Shown in pieces: positions 46,690 to 56,167 of a stretch of 64,000 nucleotides of DNA. The notes below the pieces were generated by a model, which saw nothing but the letters and a program-made list of their open reading frames with translations, did no database searches and was not told the origin of the DNA. The stretch comes from Microbacterium sorbitolivorans (GTDB lineage Bacteria > Actinomycetota > Actinomycetes > Actinomycetales > Microbacteriaceae). Position numbers and translations under genes: made by a program. The DNA is taken from the NCBI RefSeq assembly GCF_003327285.1, contig NZ_KZ848473.1, positions 372,001 through 436,000 on the forward strand. The letters run 5' to 3'. Positions within the stretch are counted from its first letter, which is position 1, and each line of letters begins with the position of its first letter.

Positions 46690-47727
46690 CTAGGCGAGGC
46701 CCGCCGCGAGCTCGGCGAAGACCTCGTCGGCCGAGTCGAGCGTCGCGAGCGGCGCGCCCTGGCCGAGCCACAGCGATTGCAGCTCGCCGAGGTTCTGCTG
46801 CCCCGCCGGGGCGCGGAACTTTCCGGTGAGCCAGTTCTGCGTCGGGAAGGGCGCGATCATGCCGCCCGCCTCGATCGCGCGCACGGCACGGTTGCGCACG
46901 CCGCGGCTGAGGCGTCCGCTCATCGCACGTGTGAGCACGCTCTCGTCGGCAGCGGTGGTGCGGATCGCCTCGCGATGGGCGTCGTTTGCCGCCGACTCGC
47001 GGGTCGCGAGGAAGGCGGTGCCGACCTGCACGCCCTGCGCGCCGAGCGCGAGCGCAGCGGCCACGCCGCGCCGGTCGGACACGCCGCCGGCCGCGATCAC
47101 CGGGGCGCGCACCGCGTCGACGACCTGCGGCACGAGCGCGAAGGTGCCGACGAGCGACTCCTCCGCGGGCTTCAGGAACGACACCCGGTGGCCAGCGGCC
47201 TCGGATCCGCTCGCGACGATCGCGTCGACGCCCGCCTCATCGAGTGCGACCGCCTCCGCGACCGTCGTCGCGGTGCCGATCACACGGATCCCGCGGCCGT
47301 GCGCCTCGCCGACGAGATCGTCGGACGGCACGCCGAAGACGACGCTGAGTACGGCCGGGGCCGCCTCCCAGATCGCCTCGAGCTGCTCGTCGAGGGACGG
47401 CATGTACGACTCGGGCCGCGCGGGAGGCTCCACCCCGACCGCGGCGTAGAAGGGCTCGAGGGCCTGGGCGAACGCCATGTGCTGTGCGCTCGGGGTGGCC
47501 TCGTCGCCCATCGGGAGCCAGATGTTGAGCGTGTACGGCTTGTCGGTCGCGGCGGCGAGCTCGGTGGCGGTCTTGCGGATCCGGTCGCCGTCGTACCCGT
47601 ACAGGCCGTACGCGCCGAGACCGCCGGCCTCGCTCACCGCCGTCGTCAGCGCGACGGAGGAGAGGCCCCCGAACGCGCCGAGCAGGATGGGGCGATCGAT
47701 GCCGAGGACCTCGGTGAGGGCACTCAC
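46690..47727 (-). CDS. Nitronate monooxygenase (2-nitropropane dioxygenase family)
   Basis: An FMN TIM-barrel enzyme that oxidises alkyl nitronates. The 345 aa show GIDRPILLGAFGG, the catalytic His in ASGSEAAGHR, and the phosphate site AAGGVSDRRGVAAALALGAQGVQVGTAFLAT. GTG 47727 lies three bases after the upstream dehydrogenase stop, so the two are co-transcribed. The actual substrate here is unknown. Confidence 0.9.
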   Translation of the reverse strand: MSALTEVLGIDRPILLGAFGGLSSVALTTAVSEAGGLGAYGLYGYDGDRIRKTATELAAATDKPYTLNIWLPMGDEATPSAQHMAFAQALEPFYAAVGVEPPARPESYMPSLDEQLEAIWEAAPAVLSVVFGVPSDDLVGEAHGRGIRVIGTATTVAEAVALDEAGVDAIVASGSEAAGHRVSFLKPAEESLVGTFALVPQVVDAVRAPVIAAGGVSDRRGVAAALALGAQGVQVGTAFLATRESAANDAHREAIRTTAADESVLTRAMSGRLSRGVRNRAVRAIEAGGMIAPFPTQNWLTGKFRAPAGQQNLGELQSLWLGQGAPLATLDSADEVFAELAAGLA

Positions 47728-47730
47728 GAC

Positions 47731-48582
47731 TCAGGCGCCGTACTCGTAGAAGCCGCGCCCGGTCGCGACGCCGAGGTAGCCCTTGTCGATGTACTCAGTC
47801 TTGAGGCGCTCGGCGAACTCGCGCTTGACGGGGTTCTCGCTGTCCTTGCCGAGGTTGTACGGCGTCATCATGCCGATGACGTCGAGCATCTGGAACGGGC
47901 CGACGGGCGCGCCCGTCGCGGTGCGCCAGGTCAGGTCGATCGTCTCAATGTCGGCGACACCGCGGACCCACAGGTCGGCAGCCGCGTCGAGGAGCGGCAC
48001 GAGGAGCGAGTTCACGACGTAGCCGGGCTGCTCCTTCTTCACGCGGATCGCGATCATGCCGATCTCCTCGGCGAAGACGGCGACCTGCTCGAAGATCTCG
48101 GGGTCGGTCTGGTCCTGCGCCATGACCTCGCCGGTGTTGTTGCGCCAGATCTCGTTCGCGAAGTGCAGCGCGAGGAACTTCGACGGGCGGTCGACGGCGC
48201 TCACGATGTCGCTCGGCAGGAGCGTCGACGAGTTCGTCGCGAAGATCGTCTTCTCGGGGGCGGCGGCCGAGACCTTCTGCCACGTGTCGCGCTTGATGTC
48301 GAGGCGCTCGGGAACGGCCTCGATCACGATGTCGGCGTCCGCGACGGCGTCGGCGAGGTCGCTCGTCGCGCGGATCCGCGACACGGCGGCGTCGAGCTTG
48401 TCGGGCGTGGCATCGGGAAGGTCGCGCAGGTAGAGCGGCTTCAGCTGTTCCCACCGCTCGGGGAGCTTCGCGATGATCTCGTCGCTGATGTCGTACGCGA
48501 CGACATCCTTACCCGAGTATGCCGACTGGAAGATGATCTGGGATCCGAGCACGCCCGTACCGAGCACAGTCACCTGCTGCAT
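47731..48582 (-). CDS. 3-hydroxyacyl-CoA dehydrogenase-type enzyme
   Basis: An NAD-dependent dehydrogenase of the 3-hydroxybutyryl-CoA class. The 283 aa have an N-terminal Rossmann motif GTGVLG (8-13), AVPERLDIKRDTW, NSSTLLPS and HFANEIWRN (catalytic His region), and a C-terminal helical domain with GPFQMLDVIG. ATG 48582 has AGAAGG upstream. First gene of a two-gene operon with the nitronate monooxygenase. Confidence 0.9.
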   Translation of the reverse strand: MQQVTVLGTGVLGSQIIFQSAYSGKDVVAYDISDEIIAKLPERWEQLKPLYLRDLPDATPDKLDAAVSRIRATSDLADAVADADIVIEAVPERLDIKRDTWQKVSAAAPEKTIFATNSSTLLPSDIVSAVDRPSKFLALHFANEIWRNNTGEVMAQDQTDPEIFEQVAVFAEEIGMIAIRVKKEQPGYVVNSLLVPLLDAAADLWVRGVADIETIDLTWRTATGAPVGPFQMLDVIGMMTPYNLGKDSENPVKREFAERLKTEYIDKGYLGVATGRGFYEYGA

Positions 48583-48654
48583 TTCTGCCTTCTCTCTGGA
48601 GGAATTGGATACCTCCATTCTGCTCCTGCGAGAGTGCCCCGGCGCGGGTTCTCG

Positions 48655-49626
48655 TTACTCCGGCCAGCGCGCCGTGTAGGGCGCCTCGAGGCTCGCCCGC
48701 TCCTCGGCGGTGAGGTGGATGTCGAGCGACGCGATGGCGTCGGACAGGTGGTGCGGCTTCGTCGCCCCAACGATGGGGGCCGTGATGCCGGGCGCCTCGT
48801 TCACCCATGCGAGCGCGACCCGCGCGCGGGACACCCCGCGGGCGTCCGCGATCGCGCCGACGGCGTCGGCGATCTTCCTGTCTGCGTCCTCGTTCTGCTG
48901 GTAGAGGCGCTGCAGGAGGAGGTCGGATCCGGCGCGGTCGCCCGCGTCCTGCCACGGGCGCGTGAGGCGGCCGCGGGCGAGTGGGCTCCACGGCGTGAGG
49001 GCGATGCCGTCGTTGATCGACAGCGGGATCATCTCGCGCTCGTCCTCGCGGGTGATGAGGTTGTACTGGCTCTGCATCGACACGAACGGCGCCCAGCCCT
49101 CGGCGCGCTGGATGCCGAGGGCGGTCGCGAACTGCCACGCCGCCATCGACGAGGCGCCGATGTAGCGGGCCTTGCCCGAGCGCACGACGTCGTTGAGCGC
49201 CTCGAGCGTCTCGCGCAGAGGGGTGTTCTCGTCGAAGCGATGAATGATGTAGAGATCGACGTAGTCGGTGCCGAGGCGGCGCAGGCTGTTGTCGATCTCC
49301 TGCATGATGGCCTTGCGCGAGAGTCCGCGCTTGTTGGGGCCCTCGCCCATCGCCATGTAGACCTTCGTCGCGAGCACGATCTCGTCGCGATCGGCGTAGT
49401 CGCGCAGCGCCCGCCCCACGATCTCCTCGCTGTGACCCAGCGAGTACATGTTCGCGGTGTCGAAGAAGTTGATGCCCTTCTCGACGGCCTCGCGGATGAA
49501 CGGGCGGCTCGCGTCCTCGTCGAGGGTCCAGCCGTGGGATCCGCGGTCCGCGTCGCCGTAGCTCATGCAGCCGAGGGCGATGGGTGACACGTACATGCCG
49601 GTGTTGCCGAAGCGGCGGTACTCCAT
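48655..49626 (-). CDS. Aldo/keto reductase
   Basis: An NADPH-dependent reductase of the YajO/AKR13-like group. The 323 aa carry the tetrad regions FFDTANMYSLGHSEE (Asp, Tyr), ATKVY (Lys) and YIIHRFD (His), and the cofactor-binding VGATKPHHL. ATG 49626 has AAGGAGA upstream. Substrate unknown. Separated from the dehydrogenase operon by 72 bp. Confidence 0.93.
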   Translation of the reverse strand: MEYRRFGNTGMYVSPIALGCMSYGDADRGSHGWTLDEDASRPFIREAVEKGINFFDTANMYSLGHSEEIVGRALRDYADRDEIVLATKVYMAMGEGPNKRGLSRKAIMQEIDNSLRRLGTDYVDLYIIHRFDENTPLRETLEALNDVVRSGKARYIGASSMAAWQFATALGIQRAEGWAPFVSMQSQYNLITREDEREMIPLSINDGIALTPWSPLARGRLTRPWQDAGDRAGSDLLLQRLYQQNEDADRKIADAVGAIADARGVSRARVALAWVNEAPGITAPIVGATKPHHLSDAIASLDIHLTAEERASLEAPYTARWPE

Positions 49627-49711
49627 GGTTCTCCTTGAGATCGTCTCCGCCGATGCTATCGGCGGCGGGCGCCACGGCACGCGGCGTGTGACGCCGCATG
49701 AAGAACGCCGC

Positions 49712-50737
49712 TCAGAACAGCGTCAGCCCCGTCGCGGCCACGGGCACCGCTTGCGCCGCGGCTCGCGCGGCGTATCGCGCCTCGGGCTGGTCTTCGTCTT
49801 CGACAGAGGCGAGGCCGTAGCGGCGGAGGAGCGGAACCATGCGCGCGGCCAGCTGCTTGCGGTACGCGGCGGGCGCGTAGTGGTTCTGGCCGTAGAAGCG
49901 CCGATAGCCCGCCTCGAGCTCGGGGTGCTCGCGCGCGATCCACTCGAGGAACCACTCTTTGGCGCCTGGGCGCAGGTGAAGCGCGCCGAAGACCACGCGG
50001 CGCGCGCCCGCGTCGGCGATCTGAGACACCGCGTGCTCGAGGTCGGCGGGGGAATCGCTGAGCCACGGCAGGATCGGCATGAGGAACACCGTCACGTCGA
50101 GGCCCGACCCGGCCGCGGCCCGCACGGTCGCGAGCCGCGCCGCGGTCGTCGGGGTGCCGGGCTCGACGCTCTGCTGCAGCTCGTCGTTGAAGATCGCGAT
50201 CGACATCGACAGGTCGACCGGCACGTGCGCCGCGGCATCGGCGATGAGCGGCAGGTCGCGGCGCAGCAACGTGCCCTTCGTGAGGATCGACATCGGCGTG
50301 CCGCTCTCGGCGAGGGCGCGGATGATGCCGGGCATGAGCTGGTATCGGCCCTCGGCCCGCTGATACGGGTCGGTATTGGATCCGAGGGCGACGAGCTCGT
50401 GCCGCCACGCGCGGCGACGCACCTCGGCGCGCAACACCTCGGCGACGTTGGTCTTGACGACGATCTGCTGGTCGAAGTCTGCCCCGGCATCGAGATCGAG
50501 GTAGCGGTGGGTGTTGCGGGCGAAGCAGTATACGCACGCGTGCGAGCAGCCGCGATAGGGGTTCACGGTCCACGAGAACGGCATGGAGCTCGCCTCGGGA
50601 ACGCGGTTGAGTGCCGACTTCGCGACGACTTCGTGGAATGTGATCCCGGCGAAATCTGGCGTGCGGATTGACCGCGCGAGGCCGGGAAGGGGGAGTTCGC
50701 CGGCCCGTTTTTCGATCGTCTGTTCGCTCCACCGCAT
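49712..50737 (-). CDS. Radical SAM protein, Rv2578c-like
   Basis: A 341-aa [4Fe-4S] radical SAM enzyme. The cluster motif is CSHACVYC (Cys64, Cys68, Cys71), in the context NPYRGCSHACVYCFARN typical of the spore-photoproduct-lyase-like group to which mycobacterial Rv2578c belongs. The start is taken as ATG 50737 (MRWSEQTIEKRAG); two ATGs further upstream are possible. A LexA-type box lies nine bases before it, matching the known SOS control of the mycobacterial relative; a repair role is inferred. Confidence 0.9.
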   Translation of the reverse strand: MRWSEQTIEKRAGELPLPGLARSIRTPDFAGITFHEVVAKSALNRVPEASSMPFSWTVNPYRGCSHACVYCFARNTHRYLDLDAGADFDQQIVVKTNVAEVLRAEVRRRAWRHELVALGSNTDPYQRAEGRYQLMPGIIRALAESGTPMSILTKGTLLRRDLPLIADAAAHVPVDLSMSIAIFNDELQQSVEPGTPTTAARLATVRAAAGSGLDVTVFLMPILPWLSDSPADLEHAVSQIADAGARRVVFGALHLRPGAKEWFLEWIAREHPELEAGYRRFYGQNHYAPAAYRKQLAARMVPLLRRYGLASVEDEDQPEARYAARAAAQAVPVAATGLTLF

Positions 50738-50745
50738 GGCTCCAT

Positions 50746-50761
50746 TCGAACACATATTCGA
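50746..50761. promoter_or_regulatory. Candidate LexA (SOS) box
   Basis: TCGAAC-acat-ATTCGA matches the actinobacterial SOS box TCGAACNNNNGTTCGA at all but one position. It lies nine bases upstream of the radical SAM start and 37 bases upstream of the divergent ppk2 start. Confidence 0.7.
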
Positions 50762-50797
50762 TGCCAATGCAATGCCTCATTCTGACAGGATGAGCGC

Positions 50798-51652
50798 ATG
50801 GGTTCACACGGCTGGCGCACCACCGCTCGCACAGAGTTGCGCGTCTCGCGCGGCTTTCACCTCGACGATCTCGATGCGTCGGCGACGCCGGGATACGACG
50901 GCGATAAGAAGTCGGGTGCGAAGGATCTCGCGCTACGCGCCGAGCGGTTGAGCGACCTTCAAGAGCGCCTCTATGCCGAGAGCCGCGCGGGCGTGGCCCG
51001 CAACGCCGTGCTCCTCGTGTTGCAGGGCATGGACACGGCGGGCAAGGGCGGCATCGTCCGCCACGTGCTCGGATCCGTGGATCCGCAGGGCGTTCAACTG
51101 CAGTCGTTCGGCGCCCCGAGCGCCGAGGAGCTCGCGCACGACTTCCTGTGGCGCATCGAGCGCCGGCTGCCGAAGCACGGTTTCATCGGGGTGTTCGATC
51201 GATCGCACTACGAGGACGTGCTCGTGGGGCGCGTGCGCGAGCTCGCGAGCCCCGAGGAGATTGAGCGCCGATATGGCGCGATCAATGACTTCGAAGCACG
51301 GGCCGCCGCGAGCGGGATCCGCATTGTGAAGGTGATGCTTCATCTATCGCGCGATGAGCAGCGAGAGCGTCTACAAGAGCGTCTCGACAGGCCGGACAAA
51401 CACTGGAAGTACAACCCGGGCGACATCGACGACCGTGAACTGTGGCAGGAGTATCGCGAGGCGTACGACATTGTTTTCGAACGTACGTCGACCGATATCG
51501 CTCCCTGGCACGTCGTTCCTGCGGATCGCAAGTGGTACGCGCGCCTCGCGGTACAGGAGCTGCTCATCGCGGCGCTCGAGGACATCGACCCGCAGTGGCC
51601 CGCGGCATCGTTCGATGTCGAAGAAGAGAAGAGGCGTCTCGCCGAGAGCTAA
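50798..51652 (+). CDS. Polyphosphate kinase 2
   Basis: Transfers phosphate between polyphosphate and nucleotides. The 284 aa have Walker A GMDTAGKGG (77-85), Walker B FDRSHYED (133-140) and the lid region RLDRPDKHWKYNPGDIDDR, giving a class I-type PPK2. ATG 50798 has CAGGAT six bases upstream (leaderless). It is divergent from the radical SAM gene across the SOS box. Confidence 0.95.
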   Translation: MGSHGWRTTARTELRVSRGFHLDDLDASATPGYDGDKKSGAKDLALRAERLSDLQERLYAESRAGVARNAVLLVLQGMDTAGKGGIVRHVLGSVDPQGVQLQSFGAPSAEELAHDFLWRIERRLPKHGFIGVFDRSHYEDVLVGRVRELASPEEIERRYGAINDFEARAAASGIRIVKVMLHLSRDEQRERLQERLDRPDKHWKYNPGDIDDRELWQEYREAYDIVFERTSTDIAPWHVVPADRKWYARLAVQELLIAALEDIDPQWPAASFDVEEEKRRLAES

Positions 51653-51736
51653 TCCGTGATCGGGAGCGGCGACGAGCATCGCAAACTGATGCCGACCGGA
51701 TCGCACGAGCGGCCGGCGACACCCAGGAGGAAACGC

Positions 51737-52291
51737 ATGAACACCATGTTCCGCACAACGAACCGTATCCGCATCGCCGCCCTCGCCGTTGGTCTCGGCG
51801 CGGTGATCGCTCTCACCGGTTGCTCGTCCGACGGGTCGGAAGGCACCGACGAGACGACCTCGCAGACGGCCGAGCAGCAGACGACCGAAACCGAAACCGA
51901 AACCGAGGCCGAGGAGACCGACGACGACGCGACGAGCGCCGGCAGCTCGGAGGTCTCGATCACGATCGACGGCGAGGCGCTCGAGATCGCCGACCCGACG
52001 GTGGTCTGCCAGGAGGTCGACGGCACCATGACGATCGCGGTCGGCTCGGCCTCCGGCGCCGACGGCATCGGCGCCACCCTCACGACGGGCGACTCGCCCA
52101 CCGTGAAGACGGTCGCGCTCGGCTCGCTCGACGGTACCGCGATGGCGTGGGCCGAGGGCGCGCCCGGCGAGGCGAATGCCACGGTCGACGGCTCGACCTA
52201 CACGATCTCCGGATCGATGGCGGCGGTCGACATGAGCAACCCGACGGCGATGAACGAGACGCCCTTCGAGATGGTCATCGCCTGCCCGTAA
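51737..52291 (+). CDS. LpqH-like surface lipoprotein
   Basis: A 184-aa exported lipoprotein: signal peptide with lipobox LTGC (Cys29), a Glu/Thr-rich acidic spacer (TTETETETEAEETDDD), then an LpqH-type domain (VSITIDGEALEIADPTVVCQEVDGTMTIAVG...) with two Cys likely to form a disulfide (VVCQE and the final IACP). It is known from the mycobacterial 19-kDa antigen family, whose function is unclear. AGGAGG precedes ATG 51737. Confidence 0.88.
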   Translation: MNTMFRTTNRIRIAALAVGLGAVIALTGCSSDGSEGTDETTSQTAEQQTTETETETEAEETDDDATSAGSSEVSITIDGEALEIADPTVVCQEVDGTMTIAVGSASGADGIGATLTTGDSPTVKTVALGSLDGTAMAWAEGAPGEANATVDGSTYTISGSMAAVDMSNPTAMNETPFEMVIACP

Positions 52292-52379
52292 CCGCACCAC
52301 CGACCGCGCCACCGGCATTCGCCGGGTGGTGCGGTTTCGTGCGTTTGTCGACAGGTGATGCGGTCGCTAACGTGGGAAG

Positions 52380-53573
52380 GTGACCCAAAAGCCCCGCGGC
52401 ATCGCGCTCCCCGCCTGGTTCGTCCTCCTGGGGCTGCTGCTCGTCGCGGGAAACCTGCGCACGGCGATCACGGCCGTGGGCCCCGTGCTTCCGGCGATCG
52501 AGCAGACGTACGGCCTCGCGTCGACGACGGCGTCGATCCTCGTGAGCCTGCCGCTCGTGGCCTTCGCGAGCGTGTCGCCGTTTGCGCCGCGGTTCGCGCG
52601 GGCGGTTGGCCTCGAACGCGCGATCGCTCTGGCGCTGTCGCTGCTCGTCGTGGGTCTCGTCGTGCGCTCGACGCCGCCCGTCGCCCTGCTGTGGGTCGGT
52701 ACGGCCCTCATCGGCGTCGCGATCGCGGTGCTCAATGTCGTCCTGCCGGCGCTCGTGAAGCGCGACTTCCCGACGAAGATCGGGCAGGTGACGGGCGCGT
52801 ACTCGGCGGTGCAGTCAAGCTTTGCCGCCATCGCGGCGGGCGTCTCGGTTCCCGTCGCGGGTATGACCGAGTGGGGATGGCGCGTGCCGCTCGGCATGTG
52901 GGCGGGCCTCACCCTCATCACGCTCGGCGTCCTCGCGCCGCAGCTGCGGCGACACACGGTCCCGGATCCCGGATCCGCCCCCGCGCCCGCGGTGCGCGGC
53001 CGGTCGCCGTGGGGGAGCGCGCTCGCCTGGCAGGTCACCGGATTCATGGGCCTGCAGTCGGTCGTCTTCTACGTGTTCGTGACGTGGCTCCCGGCGATCG
53101 AACACTCGGCGGGCGTGAGCGAGACGGCGGCGGGCGTGCACTCGTTCCTGTTGAACGCCCTCGCGATCGGCGGAAGCCTGCTGGCGTCGGCGCTCATCCC
53201 GCGCCTGCGCAACCAGGGGATCATCAGCGTGGGCGCCCCGGCGCTGACGGTCGTCGCGACGGCGGGGGTTCTGCTCGCGCCGGAGTGGTCGGCGCTGTGG
53301 GCGAGCATGCTCGGCCTCGCGGGCGGCGCGAACATCGTGCTCGCGCTGTCGCTCTTCGGGCTGCGCACGACGAACCACGCCGACGCGGCGGCGATGAGCG
53401 GCATGGCCCAGTGCATCGGGTACCTCGTGGCGGCCGCGGGCCCCATCGCGATCGGCGCCGTGCACGAGGCGAGCGCCACGTGGACGCCGTCGCTCATTAT
53501 CGTGATCGTGGTCGTCGAGATCCCGCTGATCGTGTTCGGCCTCCTGGTCGGGCGCGACCGCATCCTCTCGTAG
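52380..53573 (+). CDS. MFS transporter, CynX/NimT type
   Basis: A 12-segment major facilitator of the cyanate/nitroimidazole group; substrate unknown. The 397 aa start with LLLVAGNLRTAITAVGPVLP, the group's hallmark first helix, and carry R-rich cytoplasmic loops. The GTG at 52380 follows TAACGT (52368-52373) by six bases. It stands alone between the lipoprotein gene and the ABC exporter. Confidence 0.92.
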   Translation: MTQKPRGIALPAWFVLLGLLLVAGNLRTAITAVGPVLPAIEQTYGLASTTASILVSLPLVAFASVSPFAPRFARAVGLERAIALALSLLVVGLVVRSTPPVALLWVGTALIGVAIAVLNVVLPALVKRDFPTKIGQVTGAYSAVQSSFAAIAAGVSVPVAGMTEWGWRVPLGMWAGLTLITLGVLAPQLRRHTVPDPGSAPAPAVRGRSPWGSALAWQVTGFMGLQSVVFYVFVTWLPAIEHSAGVSETAAGVHSFLLNALAIGGSLLASALIPRLRNQGIISVGAPALTVVATAGVLLAPEWSALWASMLGLAGGANIVLALSLFGLRTTNHADAAAMSGMAQCIGYLVAAAGPIAIGAVHEASATWTPSLIIVIVVVEIPLIVFGLLVGRDRILS

Positions 53574-53650
53574 CGCGGCACTCGCGCGCACGTCCCGCGC
53601 GTGATCTACTGAGACCAGAACGGCAGCGGTGCCGCTGAGAGGTGCGTCTC

Positions 53651-54550
53651 ATGAGCGCAGAGAACGTGATCGATGTCCGGGGCCTGAGCAAGGCTTTCGG
53701 CACATTTCCGGCCCTGTCGGGGCTTGACCTCAGCGTCGGGCGCGGCGAGGTGCACGGCTTTCTCGGGCCCAACGGGGCGGGCAAGTCGACGACTATCCGG
53801 GTGCTCCTCGGCCTCCTTCGGGCCGATTCCGGATCCGCACGGGTGCTGGGCGGCGACCCGTGGAAGGACGTCGTCGCGCTGCACCGGCGGCTCGCCTACG
53901 TGCCGGGCGACGTGTCGCTGTGGCCCGGCATGACGGGTGGCGAGGCGATCGACCTGCTCGGCGCCATGCGCGGCGGCCTCGACGGCTCGCGCCGCGCCGA
54001 GCTCATCGAGCGCTTCGAGCTCGACCCGACGAAGAGGGGCCGGCAGTACTCGAAGGGCAATCGGCAAAAGGTCGCGATCGTGGCGGCGCTCGCGTCCGAC
54101 GCCGAGCTGCTGATCCTCGACGAGCCGACGAGCGGGCTGGATCCGCTCATGGAGGCGGTGTTCACCGACGTCGTCGGCGAGGCGAAGAAGCGCGGCGCCT
54201 CGGTGTTGCTGTCGAGCCACATCCTCGCCGAGGTGGAGACGCTCGCCGATCGCCTCTCGATCATCCGCGAGGGAACGATCGTCGAGACGGGCACGCTCGC
54301 CGAGCTGCGGGGCCAGGCGCGCACGTCGATCCGCGCGACGCTCGAACGGATCCCGGAGCGGGCCGCGCTCGCGGGCCTCCACGAGGTGCACCTCGAGCAC
54401 GGCCACCTCTCGGCGACCGCCGACGCCGATAGGATCGGCGAGGTCATGACGCTGCTCGCGCCGTACGGCATCGCGGCGCTCACGGTCGAGCCGCCGTCGC
54501 TCGAGTCGCTGTTCCTGCGCCTGTACGAGTCGGAGGGGGATCCGCGATGA
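53651..54550 (+). CDS. ABC exporter ATP-binding protein
   Basis: A 299-aa ATPase of an ABC-2-type exporter. Walker A GPNGAGKST (39-47), Walker B LLILDEPTSGLDP, the H-loop SSHIL and a long C-terminal extension. The signature motif reads YSKGNRQKV instead of LSGGQ. ATG 53651 has GAGAGG eight bases upstream; GTG 53642 is less likely. The stop overlaps the permease start (ATGA). Confidence 0.93.
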   Translation: MSAENVIDVRGLSKAFGTFPALSGLDLSVGRGEVHGFLGPNGAGKSTTIRVLLGLLRADSGSARVLGGDPWKDVVALHRRLAYVPGDVSLWPGMTGGEAIDLLGAMRGGLDGSRRAELIERFELDPTKRGRQYSKGNRQKVAIVAALASDAELLILDEPTSGLDPLMEAVFTDVVGEAKKRGASVLLSSHILAEVETLADRLSIIREGTIVETGTLAELRGQARTSIRATLERIPERAALAGLHEVHLEHGHLSATADADRIGEVMTLLAPYGIAALTVEPPSLESLFLRLYESEGDPR

Positions 54551-56139
54551 GCGGCGCGCTCGCCTGCACGCGGCCGCTCCTGAAGGTCACGCTGCGCCAC
54601 GAGATACGTGGCTTCGCGCCGTGGATCGCGATCGCGACGGGGCTGTCGGCCTCGTCGGTGCTCGTGTACCCCTGGATCTTCCCCGAGGCGGCGGACCGCG
54701 CGGGGCTCTCCGCCGCCATGAGCGCGAATCCGGCCATCGGGATGGTGTTTGGGCCCGCCTTCGACCTCATGAGCGACGAGGGTTTCAACGCCTGGCGCTC
54801 GCTGGCGCTGGCCGGCTTCCTCACGGCGCTGGGCTCGATCCTCACCGTCACCCGCACGACGCGCGGGCAGGAGGATTCGGGGCAGGCCGAGCTCCTCGCC
54901 TCGGGCGTACTGGGCCGCGCGAGCCGCCTCCTCGCTGGCGTCGGCGTCGCGCTCGTCGGATCCGTGCTCGTCGGCGTCATCGCGGGCCTCGTCACGGTCC
55001 AGTGCGGTGGCGCGTGGGAGCCGTCGATGCTGCTCGCGGCGACGTTCACGGCGTCGGGCTGGATGTTCGCGGCGATCGCCGCCGTCACCGCCCAGCTCGG
55101 ATCCGACGCGCGCGTGGCGAGCTCGCTCGCGGTCGCGACGCTCGGCGCGCTCTTCGCGCTGCGCGGCTTCGCATATGCGATCGATGCCCCGGCATGGACG
55201 ATCTGGATCAATCCGCTCGGGTGGATGACCGAGACGCGGCCCGCGAGTGGCGACCACTGGTGGCCCCTGATGCTCGCGGCGGCGCTCACCGTGGTCGCCC
55301 TCGCGGTGGCGTTCGCGATTCAGGCGCGCCGCGACTTCGGGCAGGGGATCATCGCATCGCGCCCCGGGCCGGCCGAGGGCCGCGTGCGCTCGCCGCTCGG
55401 GCTCGCGCTACGGATCAACCGCCCGCCCCTCATCTCGTGGGCGATCGCGTTCGCGGCGCTCGGCGTCGTCTTCGGGTACTTCGCAACGTCGGTGCAAGAC
55501 CTGCTCGCCGGCGATAGCGCCGTCGCGGGGATCCTCGCCTCGGGCGCCGCGACGAGCGACGGGCTCACGAGCGCCTTCCTCGTCACGATCCTGAGCCTCG
55601 TCGGCATCATCGCCGCCGTCCCCGGCGTGCAGGCGATGCAGAAGCTCCGCGCCGAGGAGATGGCCGACCGGGTGGATCCGGTGCTCGCGGGCGCCGTCTC
55701 GCGGCGGCGGCTCTTCGCGGGCAGCGCCTCGATCGCGCTCCTCGCGCCGAGCGTCTACGTGCTCGGGGCGGGCACGATCGTCGCGGCGCTCGCCGCGGGC
55801 ACCGACATCGGGGTGACGTTCGGCGGCGTGCTCCTGCAGGCCGCCGCGACGGTGCCGGCGGTGTGGACGACGGTCGCGGTCGCGATCGCCGTCATCGGCG
55901 CGCGGCCGCAGGTGTCGGTGGCGGCGTGGGCGGGCGTGATGTTGGCCTTCGTGCTCACGCTCCTCGGGCCCACCTTCAAGCTCTGGGACTGGGTGCTCGC
56001 CATCAGCCCGTTCTGGCACGTCCCGACGATGACCCAGGCGGATCCGGACGGCTGGGGCCTCGCCTGGATCACGCTCGTCACGGCCGCGCTCGTCGCCGCG
56101 GGCTTCGCGGGATTCCGCCGCCGCGACATCGGCGTGTAG
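54547..56139 (+). CDS. ABC exporter permease, polyketide-antibiotic-exporter type
   Basis: A 530-aa permease with about twelve membrane segments in two similar halves, as in the TetA/exporter of polyketide antibiotics family. Conserved first-loop text VYPWIFPEAADRAGLSAAMSANPA and QEDSGQAELL is visible. It pairs with the preceding ATPase (four-base overlap). Role in drug or peptide efflux is inferred. Confidence 0.9.
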   Translation: MSGALACTRPLLKVTLRHEIRGFAPWIAIATGLSASSVLVYPWIFPEAADRAGLSAAMSANPAIGMVFGPAFDLMSDEGFNAWRSLALAGFLTALGSILTVTRTTRGQEDSGQAELLASGVLGRASRLLAGVGVALVGSVLVGVIAGLVTVQCGGAWEPSMLLAATFTASGWMFAAIAAVTAQLGSDARVASSLAVATLGALFALRGFAYAIDAPAWTIWINPLGWMTETRPASGDHWWPLMLAAALTVVALAVAFAIQARRDFGQGIIASRPGPAEGRVRSPLGLALRINRPPLISWAIAFAALGVVFGYFATSVQDLLAGDSAVAGILASGAATSDGLTSAFLVTILSLVGIIAAVPGVQAMQKLRAEEMADRVDPVLAGAVSRRRLFAGSASIALLAPSVYVLGAGTIVAALAAGTDIGVTFGGVLLQAAATVPAVWTTVAVAIAVIGARPQVSVAAWAGVMLAFVLTLLGPTFKLWDWVLAISPFWHVPTMTQADPDGWGLAWITLVTAALVAAGFAGFRRRDIGV

Positions 56140-56167
56140 CCCCGGATCCGCGCCCGCGGCGGCCGCA

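Noticed and set aside
46777-49587. 936-codon open frame on the plus strand
   Set aside because: It lies opposite the nitronate monooxygenase, dehydrogenase and aldo/keto reductase genes, which show complete family motifs; the antisense product is Arg/His-rich low-complexity sequence.
51470-51500. GAACGTACGTCG as a second LexA or palindromic site
   Set aside because: It lies inside the ppk2 coding sequence, does not match the four-base spacing of an SOS box, and has no promoter context.
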